Source: Marinobacter mangrovi
GTDB taxonomy: Bacteria; Pseudomonadota; Gammaproteobacteria; Pseudomonadales; Oleiphilaceae
NCBI RefSeq assembly: GCF_016798325.1
Contig: NZ_JAERVO010000008.1
Span: 1-64,000, forward strand
Length of the DNA: 64,000 nucleotides
Reading direction: 5' to 3'
Shown here: one piece after another, positions 21,382 to 29,428 of the stretch
How the letters are laid out: each line of letters begins with the position of its first letter
How positions within the stretch are numbered: the first letter of the stretch is position 1
The notes under the pieces: model-generated
What the model saw: only the letters and a program-made list of their open reading frames with translations
Databases searched by the model: none
Told to the model about the DNA's origin: nothing
Program-made: the position numbers and the translations under genes

Positions 21382-22092
21382 TCAATCCAGCACCACCGGC
21401 AGCGGTGTTTCCAGCGCCAATGACGTCGGGCTCAGATTGGCCCGCCAGGCCAGGATTTCCACTCCGTTCTGCGCCGCTTCGCGCAGCAGCCGACCGTATT
21501 CCGGGTCGATATGATCGGCCGGCGCGACGCTCTCCACCCCGGTATGGTTGACGCAGAAGAACAGCACCGCACGGTCGCCGGCGGCGGCCTGCGCCATGAG
21601 CTCCCGGAGGTGTTTCTGGCCCCGGGTGGTCACCGCGTCCGGAAAATACCCCCGCCCGCCCTCGCCGAGCGTCACGTTTTTCACCTCCACCCAGGCATCG
21701 GGTTGGTCGGGGTGGCCGGACAGGTGCAAGTCGATACGACTCTTTTCACTGCCGTAACGGACTTCGCTGCGCAGCTTTGAATAGCCCGCCAGCGCGTCGA
21801 TCCGGCCCGCCTCGATGGCGGCACGGACCTGGTGATTGGGGCGGGACGTGTTGATCAGCGCCAACGTTTCCGGTGCGACCTCCACCAGCTCCCAGGTGTA
21901 TTTGAGCTTGCGCTTAGGATCCTCGCTGTGAGTCAGCCAGACCCGGCTGTCCGGCGCCTTGCAGCCCAGCATGGAGCCGGTATTGGGGCAATGGGCCGTC
22001 ACCACCCGCCCATCGTCCAGCGTTACATCCGCCAGGAATCGCTTGTAACGCTTGATCAGCCGCCCTTCGATCAACGGCGCAGGAAACTCCAT
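21382..22092 (-). CDS. sfsA: SfsA family DNA/RNA nuclease (sugar fermentation stimulation protein)
   Basis: 236-aa protein of the SfsA family. The OB-like N-terminal part ([31 protein letters not shown]) is followed by a nuclease-type domain ([31 protein letters not shown]) with the PD-(D/E)XK-like lysine and acidic residues. The ATG at 22092 matches the usual [12 protein letters not shown] start. The cellular role is poorly defined in all species. Divergent from dksA. Confidence 0.92.
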   Translation of the reverse strand: MEFPAPLIEGRLIKRYKRFLADVTLDDGRVVTAHCPNTGSMLGCKAPDSRVWLTHSEDPKRKLKYTWELVEVAPETLALINTSRPNHQVRAAIEAGRIDALAGYSKLRSEVRYGSEKSRIDLHLSGHPDQPDAWVEVKNVTLGEGGRGYFPDAVTTRGQKHLRELMAQAAAGDRAVLFFCVNHTGVESVAPADHIDPEYGRLLREAAQNGVEILAWRANLSPTSLALETPLPVVLD

Positions 22093-22265
22093 GATTCTCT
22101 CCAACAGTCAAATTGGGCTTCAGCAAACACGAACGAGTCATCCGGGCGAGAGCCGATCCTTCCCACACCACGATGAACCTTTGAAAATCAGCGCCCTATC
22201 ATACCGATTCCGCCTCCGGCGGACAGGTTGCGCAGCCTTGACGTGCAGGACTAGCGCGACTCAGG

Positions 22266-22291
22266 TGAATCTGCTATTTTCCGCAGATTCA
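22266..22291. promoter_or_regulatory. 9-bp inverted repeat upstream of dksA
   Basis: TGAATCTGC (22266-22274) and GCAGATTCA (22283-22291) form a perfect inverted repeat with an 8-nt AT-rich centre, about 200 nt upstream of dksA and 174 nt upstream of the sfsA start. It could be an operator or an early hairpin in the dksA leader. No regulator can be named. Confidence 0.4.
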
Positions 22292-22455
22292 TTGAGTCCC
22301 GCATCCAGTCTGAGGGAAGGGGCGAAGGCACCCGACAAAAAATGCTACGCTGGTACTCAGGCAAACAGGCCGGGACGGGTGACAGGAATCTGGGGTGACT
22401 GCCCACGGCAGCCGCCATGCCCTAAAGGTCGGGCCTCCGGACCAACGAAGGTCGG

Positions 22456-22483
22456 AGCCTCCTTGGAGTATTGAAAAGAGGCT
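22456..22483 (+). promoter_or_regulatory. Hairpin covering the dksA ribosome binding site
   Basis: AGCCTC (22456-22461) can pair with GAGGCT (22478-22483), which contains the Shine-Dalgarno GAGG for the ATG at 22491. A second GC-rich repeat (GGTCGGGCCTCC near 22428) just upstream could compete for the same bases. This is a candidate for translational control of dksA, inferred from pairing only. Confidence 0.4.
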
Positions 22484-22490
22484 GGTTTCT

Positions 22491-22931
22491 ATGCCGAATA
22501 TTGAAGAAAAAGCCCGCGAACGGTTCACCAACTTCACGCCTTACGAAATGAAGAAAGGCGAGGAGTACATGAGTGAAGACATGCTGGAGCACTTCCGCCA
22601 GCTGCTGCTTCAATGGAAGCAGGAACTGATGGAAGAAGTTGACCGCACCATGCATCACATGCAGGAAGATGCGGCCAACTACGCCGATCCCAGCGACCGG
22701 GCCACTCAGGAAGAGGAATTCAGTCTGGAGCTGCGCACCCGCGATCGGGAACGCAAGCTGATCAAGAAGATCGACCAGACCATTGATCGCATCGACAAGG
22801 ACGACTACGGCTTCTGCGACCAGTGCGGCGTGGAAATCGGTACTCGCCGGCTGGAAGCTCGTCCGACGGCGACGCTCTGCATCGACTGCAAGACGCTGGC
22901 GGAAATCCGCGAGCGCCAGACCGGAATCTGA
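22491..22931 (+). CDS. dksA: RNA polymerase-binding transcription factor DksA
   Basis: Cytosolic 146-aa factor that enters the RNA polymerase secondary channel and works with ppGpp to lower rRNA transcription and raise amino-acid genes. A long coiled coil (about 35-105) carries the tip acidic pair in NYADPSDRATQEEE. The zinc finger cysteines are C109, C112, C130 and C133. I use the ATG at 22491, which matches the MPNIEEKARERF start; the frame is open to 22395 but only through the structured leader. The rRNA promoters at the left edge have the GC-rich discriminators that DksA acts on. Confidence 0.95.
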   Translation: MPNIEEKARERFTNFTPYEMKKGEEYMSEDMLEHFRQLLLQWKQELMEEVDRTMHHMQEDAANYADPSDRATQEEEFSLELRTRDRERKLIKKIDQTIDRIDKDDYGFCDQCGVEIGTRRLEARPTATLCIDCKTLAEIRERQTGI

Positions 22932-22948
22932 TCCAGCCAACACCAGGA

Positions 22949-22971
22949 CGCCGGGCGCCAGACGCCCGGCG
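22949..22971 (+). terminator. GC-rich hairpin between dksA and gluQRS
   Basis: CGCCGGGCG pairs with CGCCCGGCG (9 bp, loop of 5). There is no U-tract, and gluQRS starts 13 nt later, so it is more likely an attenuator or mRNA-stability hairpin than a full terminator. Confidence 0.45.
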
Positions 22972-22983
22972 CTCCGCTGATTC

Positions 22984-23868
22984 ATGACCTCAGTCTACCG
23001 GGGGCGTTTTGCCCCATCCCCAACCGGACCGCTGCATTTTGGCTCCCTGGTGACCGGGCTGGCCAGCTATCTCGAAGCACGCACCCATTCCGGCACCTGG
23101 CTGGTCCGCATTGAGGACCTGGATCCCCTGCGTGAACCACCCGAAGCCGCCGGCCAGATCCTGCACAGTCTCGAGTGTCATGGGCTGCACTGGGACGAAA
23201 GCGTGCGCTTCCAGTCGGAACGTCATGAAGCCTACGCGGCCGCCATCCAGCAGCTACTCGACGACGACCGGGCCTATGGCTGCGCCTGCTCCCGCAAACA
23301 ACTGAGCGCGCATAACGGCCATCACCCGGACGACTGCCGCAACCGCAAAGCCATGCCCGACGGCCCTCACGCCGTACGTCTGAAGCTTGACGACTGTACC
23401 CTGAGTTGGCGCGATCGATTGCTGGGCCCGCAAGCCCAGGTGCTGCGCGCCGAACGTGATGATCCGGTGCTGCAACGCAAGGAAGGGTTCTACGCCTACC
23501 AGTTGGCCGTGGTAGTGGACGATATTGACCAGGGCATCACCGACATCGTGCGCGGCTCGGACCTGCTGGAGACCACCGCCGCGCAACTGAAACTGTTCGA
23601 CTGGCTGGGTGCCACCGCGCCCGATTTCCTGCACATTCCGGTCATCCTCAACGCCAGCGGGCAGAAGCTGAGCAAACAGACCCACGCACCGGCACTCGAC
23701 GACGACCAGCCCGGCGCCAACCTCTGGCACGCCCTGCAGGCGTTGGGGCAGGAGCCACCGGCGACACTGCTCGGAGCCAGCCCCGACGCTATACTGGAAT
23801 GGGCGCAGCCCCACTGGTCGGCGGAACGTTTGCCATTGCAATCCGGGCTGGCACCTGCTCCGGCCTGA
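22984..23868 (+). CDS. gluQRS: Glutamyl-Q tRNA(Asp) synthetase
   Basis: Truncated GluRS paralogue that attaches glutamate to queuosine at position 34 of tRNA-Asp. The class I signature appears as PSPTGPLHFGSL, and the second as GQKLSKQ. A zinc site is visible in CACSRKQL and DDCRNRK. At 294 aa it lacks the anticodon-binding domain, as expected. Its position between dksA and cbrA matches Pseudomonas. Confidence 0.94.
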   Translation: MTSVYRGRFAPSPTGPLHFGSLVTGLASYLEARTHSGTWLVRIEDLDPLREPPEAAGQILHSLECHGLHWDESVRFQSERHEAYAAAIQQLLDDDRAYGCACSRKQLSAHNGHHPDDCRNRKAMPDGPHAVRLKLDDCTLSWRDRLLGPQAQVLRAERDDPVLQRKEGFYAYQLAVVVDDIDQGITDIVRGSDLLETTAAQLKLFDWLGATAPDFLHIPVILNASGQKLSKQTHAPALDDDQPGANLWHALQALGQEPPATLLGASPDAILEWAQPHWSAERLPLQSGLAPAPA

Positions 23869-23928
23869 CAATACAAGGGGTTGCGTGGTATAACGCGACA
23901 CTCGGTAACCGCAGGGAACAATTGCCCG

Positions 23929-24105
23929 ATGTATATCTACCGACTGGTCTTCCTGCTTGTGTTGGCCGTTTACATCTTTTCCCCCAACATCCTCGACTGG
24001 TGGATTGAGCCCGGCAGTGCGTGGTACAGCCCGTTTATTGCCTGGGCCGGCCTGATTGCCGTGGGATTCTGGCTGGAATGGCGACGCGATCCCAATGAGT
24101 TTTAG
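23929..24105 (+). CDS. Small membrane protein upstream of cbrA (CbrX-like)
   Basis: 58-aa protein with two hydrophobic helices (about residues 5-22 and 32-48) around a Trp/Pro-rich turn and a charged C-terminus (EWRRDPNEF). The stop lies 11 nt inside cbrA, in another frame, so translation of the two is likely coupled. A small overlapping frame called cbrX has been described at this place in Pseudomonas; I infer it is the same element. Function unknown. Confidence 0.75.
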   Translation: MYIYRLVFLLVLAVYIFSPNILDWWIEPGSAWYSPFIAWAGLIAVGFWLEWRRDPNEF

Positions 24106-27040
24106 TCTGACCACGCTGATCCTGGTCAGCCTCGCCTATCTATCCCTGCTTTTCGGTATTGCCCATATCACCGAGCGTGGCCTGATTCCGGCCCGCTGGG
24201 TCCGGCACCCTCTGGTCTATATCCTCAGCCTCGGCGTTTACGCGGGCATCTGGGCGATCTACGGATCGGTCGGCATGGCCAGCGTGTTCGGCTTCGGTTA
24301 CCTGGCCTACTACATCGGGATCAGCGGGGCCTTCCTGCTGGCGCCTGTACTGCTCAACCCGATCCTGCGCATCGGGCGGACCTACCAGCTGACCTCGCTG
24401 GCCGACCTGTTTGCCTTCCGCTACCGAAGCCAGTGGGCCGGAACATTGGTGACCCTGCTTTCCGGGGCGGCGATCCTGTCGTTGCTGAGCATGCAGATCA
24501 AGGCGGTCGCCGATTCCGCGGCCCTGCTGTCCCCCGGCGCCTCGCCCCATATGATCGGCCTGCTGTTCAGCCTGGCGATGGTGCTGTTCACCGTATTGTT
24601 CGGTGCCCGCCGTGAGCAGGGGCAGGACAGCCACCAGGGCCTGGTCGTCGCCATCGCGTTCGACTCCCTGATCAAGTTGGTGGCCCTGCTGTTCCTCGGC
24701 GGTCTGCTGTTGTTCTCGGTGTTCGATGGCTTTGGCGGACTGGAAATCTGGCTCAACCACAACGTGGCGCTGGCCTCCCCGTTCGGCATCAAACTGGACG
24801 ACGGCAGCTGGCGGGCATTGATGCTGATGTCCTTCGCGGCGGCGCTGGTCCTGCCACACATGTACCACATGATCTTCAGCGAAAACCCCAGCCCGCGAGC
24901 ACTGGCCAAAGCAAGCTGGGGGCTGCCGCTGTACCTGCTGTTACTGGCAATCCCGGTGCCGCTGATCCTGTGGGGCGGGCAGGCCCTCGATGCGCCGACC
25001 GAATCGAGCTATTTCGCCCTGGGCGCCACCTTCGGCCTGGGACATCCGGCCCTGACCCTGGCCATGTACATCGCCGGGCTCTCCGCCGCCAGCGGCCTGA
25101 TGATCGTCAGCACCCTGGCCCTGGCCGGTATGGTGCTCAACCATGTGGTCCTGCCCCTGCGGCCGCCGCGGGAGCGGGCGGACATCTACGGCTGGCTGCG
25201 CTGGGTCAAGCGGATACTGGTGGCAGTCATCATCTTTGCGGCACTGGTGTTCTATGAAGGGGTCGGCTCCAGGCTGGACTTCGCGACGCTCGGCATCCTG
25301 GCCCTGGCCGGCGTGCTGCAGCTGCTGCCCGGCGCGCTGGGCGTCATCTACTGGCCGGAGGGCAACCGCAAGGGGCTGATCGCCGGGCTGCTGGCAGGCG
25401 CCGGCATCTGGGCCCTGACGCTGGTGCTGCCGTTCTCGGTCGATGCCGACATCCTGATGCTCGTCGGGCTGCCTTCGGTCTCCGTGTCCAACTCCCATAT
25501 CTTCGCCTTTGCCAGCCTGACCGTGAACGTCAGTGTTTTTGCCCTGATCTCGCTGCTCACGGAAACCTCCAGCGAAGAAGACAGCGCGGCCCAGTCGTGC
25601 TCACTGGGCGCGCTGTCGCGTCCACAGCGTCGCGAGCTGATGTCCGGCTCATCCGATGAGTTCAAGCAGCAACTGGCCACACCTTTGGGCCAGGCCGTTG
25701 CCAGCCGGGAAGTGAACCGTGCCCTGTTCCAGCTGCGCCTGCCCAGCATCGAGTACCGTCCCTACCAGTTGCGCCGCCTGCGCGACCAGATCGAGGTGAA
25801 CCTGTCGGGCCTGATGGGGCCGTCGGTGGCCCAGGACATCGTCAAGCACCACCTCGGCTTCAAACCCCAGGCCGGCGGCCGCACCGGGCAGGACATTCAC
25901 TACATTGAGAAGGCGCTGGGGGATTACCAGAGCCAGCTCACCGGTCTCGCGGGCGAGCTGGACAACCTGCGCCGCCATTACCGCCAAACGTTGCAGAACC
26001 TGCCGATCGCCGCCTGCTCGATCGGCGACGACGGCGAAATCCTGATGTGGAACCACGCCATGGAAGAAGTCACCGGCATAGCCGCAGACGATGTGGTGGG
26101 CGCCCGGCTGACGGCGCTCCCGGACCAGTGGCAGGAAATGCTGGACGATTTCGTCAGCGGCGAGGAACTGCACCGTTACAAGCACCGACTCGACATGAAG
26201 GGCCGCCCGCGCTGGTTCAACCTCCACAAATCGACGCTGAGCGGGCCAGACCATCCGGAAGGCGGCAATGTGGTGCTGGTCGAGGACCAAACCGAAACCC
26301 GCCTGCTGGAAGACGAATTGATGCACAGCGAACGCCTCGCCTCGGTCGGCCGCCTGGCCGCGGGGGTGGCGCACGAGGTGGGCAACCCGGTCACCGGGAT
26401 CTCCTCTCTGGCCCAGAACCTGAAACTGGAGACCGACAACCCGGACATCCTGTCCACAGCCGACCAGATCCAGCAGCAGACCCGTCGCATCTCGCGCATC
26501 CTGCAGTCGCTCATGAACTTCGCCCGCTCCGGCAACCACGCACCGGCCAACCGCTACGAACCGGTGGAACTGCGCCGCTGCATCGATGAGTCCCTCAACC
26601 TGGTATCGCTCAGCGGCAAGGGGCGCAGCCTGCAATACAGTAACGATTGCCCGGCCGGACTCCAGGTGCTGGGCGACGAACAGCGGCTGGTGCAGGTCTT
26701 CGTCAACCTGCTGGCCAATGCGCGCGATGCCTCACCGGAGGGCAGCTTGATCCGGATCAGTGGAAAGCAGGAAGCCTACTCCGCTATCATCGAAGTCGTT
26801 GATGAGGGTGCAGGCATTCCTGCAGACCAGCTCGATCACATCTTTGAGCCTTTCTATACGACCAAGGCGCCCAACGAAGGCACCGGTCTTGGGCTCTCGC
26901 TGGTGTACAGCATCGTTGAAGAGCATTACGGTCATATCCAGGTTGAGAGTCCGGTCGCGAAAGACGGCAACGGCGGCACGTGCGTGCGGCTGAGCCTGCC
27001 GGCTTTCGAAGAGGACACAGACACCCTCCAAGAATCATGA
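24095..27040 (+). CDS. cbrA: CbrA-type sensor histidine kinase with SLC5 transporter domain
   Basis: 981-aa membrane sensor. Residues about 1-490 form thirteen or so transmembrane helices of the sodium:solute symporter (SLC5) fold. A STAC-like linker (about 550-630), a PAS domain (about 635-740), HisKA with phospho-accepting His760 (AAGVAHEVGNP), and HATPase (NLLANARDASPEG, DEGAGIP, GTGLGLSLV) follow. This is the CbrA layout, known in Pseudomonas for carbon/nitrogen balance and histidine uptake. Start at 24095 gives a hydrophobic N-terminus. It overlaps cbrX and, by ATGA, cbrB. Confidence 0.94.
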   Translation: MSFSLTTLILVSLAYLSLLFGIAHITERGLIPARWVRHPLVYILSLGVYAGIWAIYGSVGMASVFGFGYLAYYIGISGAFLLAPVLLNPILRIGRTYQLTSLADLFAFRYRSQWAGTLVTLLSGAAILSLLSMQIKAVADSAALLSPGASPHMIGLLFSLAMVLFTVLFGARREQGQDSHQGLVVAIAFDSLIKLVALLFLGGLLLFSVFDGFGGLEIWLNHNVALASPFGIKLDDGSWRALMLMSFAAALVLPHMYHMIFSENPSPRALAKASWGLPLYLLLLAIPVPLILWGGQALDAPTESSYFALGATFGLGHPALTLAMYIAGLSAASGLMIVSTLALAGMVLNHVVLPLRPPRERADIYGWLRWVKRILVAVIIFAALVFYEGVGSRLDFATLGILALAGVLQLLPGALGVIYWPEGNRKGLIAGLLAGAGIWALTLVLPFSVDADILMLVGLPSVSVSNSHIFAFASLTVNVSVFALISLLTETSSEEDSAAQSCSLGALSRPQRRELMSGSSDEFKQQLATPLGQAVASREVNRALFQLRLPSIEYRPYQLRRLRDQIEVNLSGLMGPSVAQDIVKHHLGFKPQAGGRTGQDIHYIEKALGDYQSQLTGLAGELDNLRRHYRQTLQNLPIAACSIGDDGEILMWNHAMEEVTGIAADDVVGARLTALPDQWQEMLDDFVSGEELHRYKHRLDMKGRPRWFNLHKSTLSGPDHPEGGNVVLVEDQTETRLLEDELMHSERLASVGRLAAGVAHEVGNPVTGISSLAQNLKLETDNPDILSTADQIQQQTRRISRILQSLMNFARSGNHAPANRYEPVELRRCIDESLNLVSLSGKGRSLQYSNDCPAGLQVLGDEQRLVQVFVNLLANARDASPEGSLIRISGKQEAYSAIIEVVDEGAGIPADQLDHIFEPFYTTKAPNEGTGLGLSLVYSIVEEHYGHIQVESPVAKDGNGGTCVRLSLPAFEEDTDTLQES

Positions 27041-28458
27041 AAGAGGCGGTTTCCCGAGGCATGCATCGTATCCTGATCGTAGAAGACGAAGAGATCATTC
27101 GCTCAGCCCTGCGCAAGCTGCTGACCCATGCCGATTACGATGTCTCCGACGCTGGCTCTGTCGATGAGGCCCGCTCCCACTATGAACTGGACGGCTTCGA
27201 CCTGATCATTTCGGACCTGCGCCTGCCCGGTGCTGCCGGCACAGAGCTAATCCGCCTGGCACCCAACACCCCGGTGCTGATCATGACCAGCTACGCCAGC
27301 CTGCGATCGGCGGTGGATTCCATGAAGCTGGGCGCGGTGGAGTACATCGCCAAGCCATTCGATCACGACGAGATGCTCGCGTCGGTCGAGGACATCCTCA
27401 AACGTACCGCCGTCCGCGAGCCGGAAGCGTCCGGCGAAGACGACGCCGAGGACGAACCGCATACGGCGGAGGGCGATCCCTCCCGCATTATGTATGGCCA
27501 GTGTTCGGCCATGCAGCACGTCTTTACCCTGATTCGCAAGGTCGCCCCTACGGAGACCACGGTCCTGATCCAAGGTGAATCCGGGACCGGTAAGGAACTG
27601 GCGGCCCGCGCCCTGCACCAGCTCAGCCCGAGAGCCCGTCAGCCGCTGATCTGCGTCAACTGCGCCGCCATACCGGAAAGCCTGATCGAGTCCGAACTGT
27701 TCGGTCATGAGAAAGGCGCCTTCACCGGCGCGGTCTCCGCCCGCACTGGCCTGATTGAGGCGGCCGACGGCGGCAGCCTGTTCCTGGATGAAATTGGCGA
27801 ACTGCCGGCAGAGGCCCAGGCCCGGCTGTTGCGCGTCCTGCAGGAAAGCGAAATCCGCCGGGTGGGTTCGACCCAGAGCCGCAAGGTGGATGTGCGCATG
27901 ATCGCAGCAACCCACCGGAACCTGCGTGCCATGACCAAGACCGCCGAGTTCCGGGAGGACTTGTATTACCGCCTGAACGTCATGCAGATCCGCATTCCGC
28001 CTCTGCGGGAACGCGATGGCGACATCCTGGGCCTGGCCAAACGCTTCCTGCAACGCCAGGGCCAACGCATGGGCAAGCCAGACATCAGTCTCAGCCCGGA
28101 AGCCATGCGCGCGTTGGAACAGCATCGCTGGCCCGGTAACGTGCGGGAGCTGGAAAACGCCATCGAGCGGGCCACCATCCTCTGCGATGACGGTATGATC
28201 ACCCCTTACCTGCTCGACCTGGATACGGACGGCACCGATGTTCACATCCCTGCCGGACTGCTGGAAGAGGAAGACCCGACGCCCGCACCGGACCCGCAGT
28301 CCTCAAACGACCTCTCTCTGGAAGACTACTTCCAGCATTTCGTGCTGGAGAACCAGGACAAGATGAGCGAGACCGAACTGGCGCAGAAACTCGGCATCAG
28401 CCGCAAGTCCCTCTGGGAGCGTCGTCAGCGCCTGGGCATCCCGCGCAAGAAAAGCTGA
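27037..28458 (+). CDS. cbrB: CbrB-type sigma54-dependent response regulator
   Basis: NtrC-family activator, 473 aa from the ATG overlapping the cbrA stop (an ATG at 27061 would begin right at MHRILIVEDE). The receiver domain carries the phospho-Asp in LIISDLRLPG (residue 60). The AAA+ domain has Walker A GESGTGKE and the sigma54-contacting GAFTGA loop. The C-terminus is a Fis-type helix-turn-helix (ETELAQKLGISRKSLWERRQRLG). In Pseudomonas, CbrB switches on crcZ; a sigma54 promoter lies about 370 nt past this gene's stop. It likely forms one transcript with cbrX and cbrA. Confidence 0.94.
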   Translation: MKEAVSRGMHRILIVEDEEIIRSALRKLLTHADYDVSDAGSVDEARSHYELDGFDLIISDLRLPGAAGTELIRLAPNTPVLIMTSYASLRSAVDSMKLGAVEYIAKPFDHDEMLASVEDILKRTAVREPEASGEDDAEDEPHTAEGDPSRIMYGQCSAMQHVFTLIRKVAPTETTVLIQGESGTGKELAARALHQLSPRARQPLICVNCAAIPESLIESELFGHEKGAFTGAVSARTGLIEAADGGSLFLDEIGELPAEAQARLLRVLQESEIRRVGSTQSRKVDVRMIAATHRNLRAMTKTAEFREDLYYRLNVMQIRIPPLRERDGDILGLAKRFLQRQGQRMGKPDISLSPEAMRALEQHRWPGNVRELENAIERATILCDDGMITPYLLDLDTDGTDVHIPAGLLEEEDPTPAPDPQSSNDLSLEDYFQHFVLENQDKMSETELAQKLGISRKSLWERRQRLGIPRKKS

Positions 28459-28696
28459 TCCGCGCCGGCGATCGCCTCCCTGCCGGCAAACCTTTCCTTA
28501 CTGTAATCCACCGTCAGGAACTGCCGCGTCCTTCGGCCTGTCGATCAAGACAGACTGGCCCACGGCGGTTGTGTCTTGCGCTCGCCCCGCTTTCGAGCAG
28601 TAAGGACGAACTGGCTAACCGGGACGCATTGACTACTCTTTAGTCAAGACACCCATTGCCACCCGTGACCCGTCAAAGTGTGAACTGCGCCTCAGC

Positions 28697-28755
28697 TGTT
28701 ACCCGGTGTTACCTGGGGGAACAGACTCGGTCTGAGAACTGAGACCGAAGTAACA
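28697..28755 (+). promoter_or_regulatory. Candidate CbrB activator half-sites upstream of crcZ
   Basis: TGTTAC occurs at 28697-28702 and 28707-28712, and the inverse GTAACA at 28750-28755, between 75 and 135 bp upstream of the sigma54 promoter. As I recall, CbrB sites in Pseudomonas are built of TGTTAC/GTAACA arms. The spacing here (37 nt between nearest inverted arms) is longer than the compact form I remember, so the exact site is unsure. Confidence 0.45.
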
Positions 28756-28829
28756 CTCAGATCTAAAAAAACCCCGCCCTTCGGAAACCACTTATTCATA
28801 ACCCATTGTTAATAAAGGATTACCAAAAA

Positions 28830-28846
28830 CTGGCACGCGCACTGCA
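28830..28846 (+). promoter_or_regulatory. Sigma54 promoter of crcZ
   Basis: CTGGCACGCGCACTGCA matches the -24/-12 consensus YTGGCACGnnnnTTGCW at all fixed positions but one. GG and GC are ten bases apart. Transcription should start near 28857. It lies directly downstream of the gene for a sigma54-dependent activator, CbrB. Confidence 0.8.
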
Positions 28847-28856
28847 ATCTATACGA

Positions 28857-29224
28857 GCGAACAACAACAAGAACTGAATGACGCAGCGTCAAAACAAAAA
28901 CAAAAAGCTGCAATGCGCTCATCAACAAAAACAAGAATTGAGCGCGAGCGAACTGAGTGTTTTGGGTGCTGAGCTTTTTAGTGGTGCCTGACTGTTGCGA
29001 GTTGCACGTGAAGAAAAGAATCGTCTTCCAGACGGCCCTATCACTTGCTCAAATCTCGCGAAAAGTCATTGCCGCTCTCTGTGGTCAAAGCGTTCCGCTC
29101 GCATCATTCGCTCCTGGCTTGGAGCTTGCGTTCAACTGTTTTAGAGCGCGCCACAACAACAACAATGCAGATCGTCTACTCTTCTCGGCGGGTTCGTGTT
29201 TCACGTTCCCGCCTTTTGATTTTC
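28857..29224 (+). ncRNA. crcZ: CrcZ-type Hfq/Crc-sequestering small RNA
   Basis: About 370 nt between cbrB and pcnB with no good open frame, from a sigma54 promoter to an intrinsic terminator. It carries A-rich CA motifs at 28860-28873, 28891-28906, 28924-28937, 29011-29020 and 29153-29165; four contain an exact AAnAAnAA. In Pseudomonas the RNA at this locus, CrcZ, is induced by CbrB on poor carbon sources and binds Hfq with Crc, freeing target mRNAs. Start and end are predicted from promoter and terminator. Primary sequence identity with known CrcZ was not tested. Confidence 0.8.
29187..29224 (+). terminator. Terminator of crcZ
   Basis: GGCGGG (29187-29192) pairs with CCCGCC (29208-29213), with CGTG/CACG extending the stem past two mismatches, followed by TTTTGATTTTCT. 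A second hairpin, GGGGCC/GGCCCC (29226-29244), follows at once and may back it up. Confidence 0.75.
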
Positions 29225-29428
29225 TGGGGCCTTGAATCGGCCCCGACTTTCCTGACACCCCGGTTCCCGAATGGTTGTTCGCCTTAACTGCAACAAACCG
29301 GTAAACTCCCAGCCTAATCTCCTTGTCGTCGAACCTGCAGACCGGGTTTCTGTACGGCCAGTCCAGGCCGCCCGACGGAAATCTCCAGGCAGAGCACTCA
29401 CACGACCTAACCATCAGAATCTGTATCG

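Noticed and set aside
22395-22490. Upstream extension of the dksA frame
   Set aside because: It reads through GC-rich leader hairpins; the ATG at 22491 with GAGG upstream gives the standard DksA N-terminus.
28957-29235. 92-aa open frame inside the cbrB-pcnB gap
   Set aside because: It runs through the predicted crcZ RNA and its terminator hairpin, lacks a good ribosome binding site and shows no family features.
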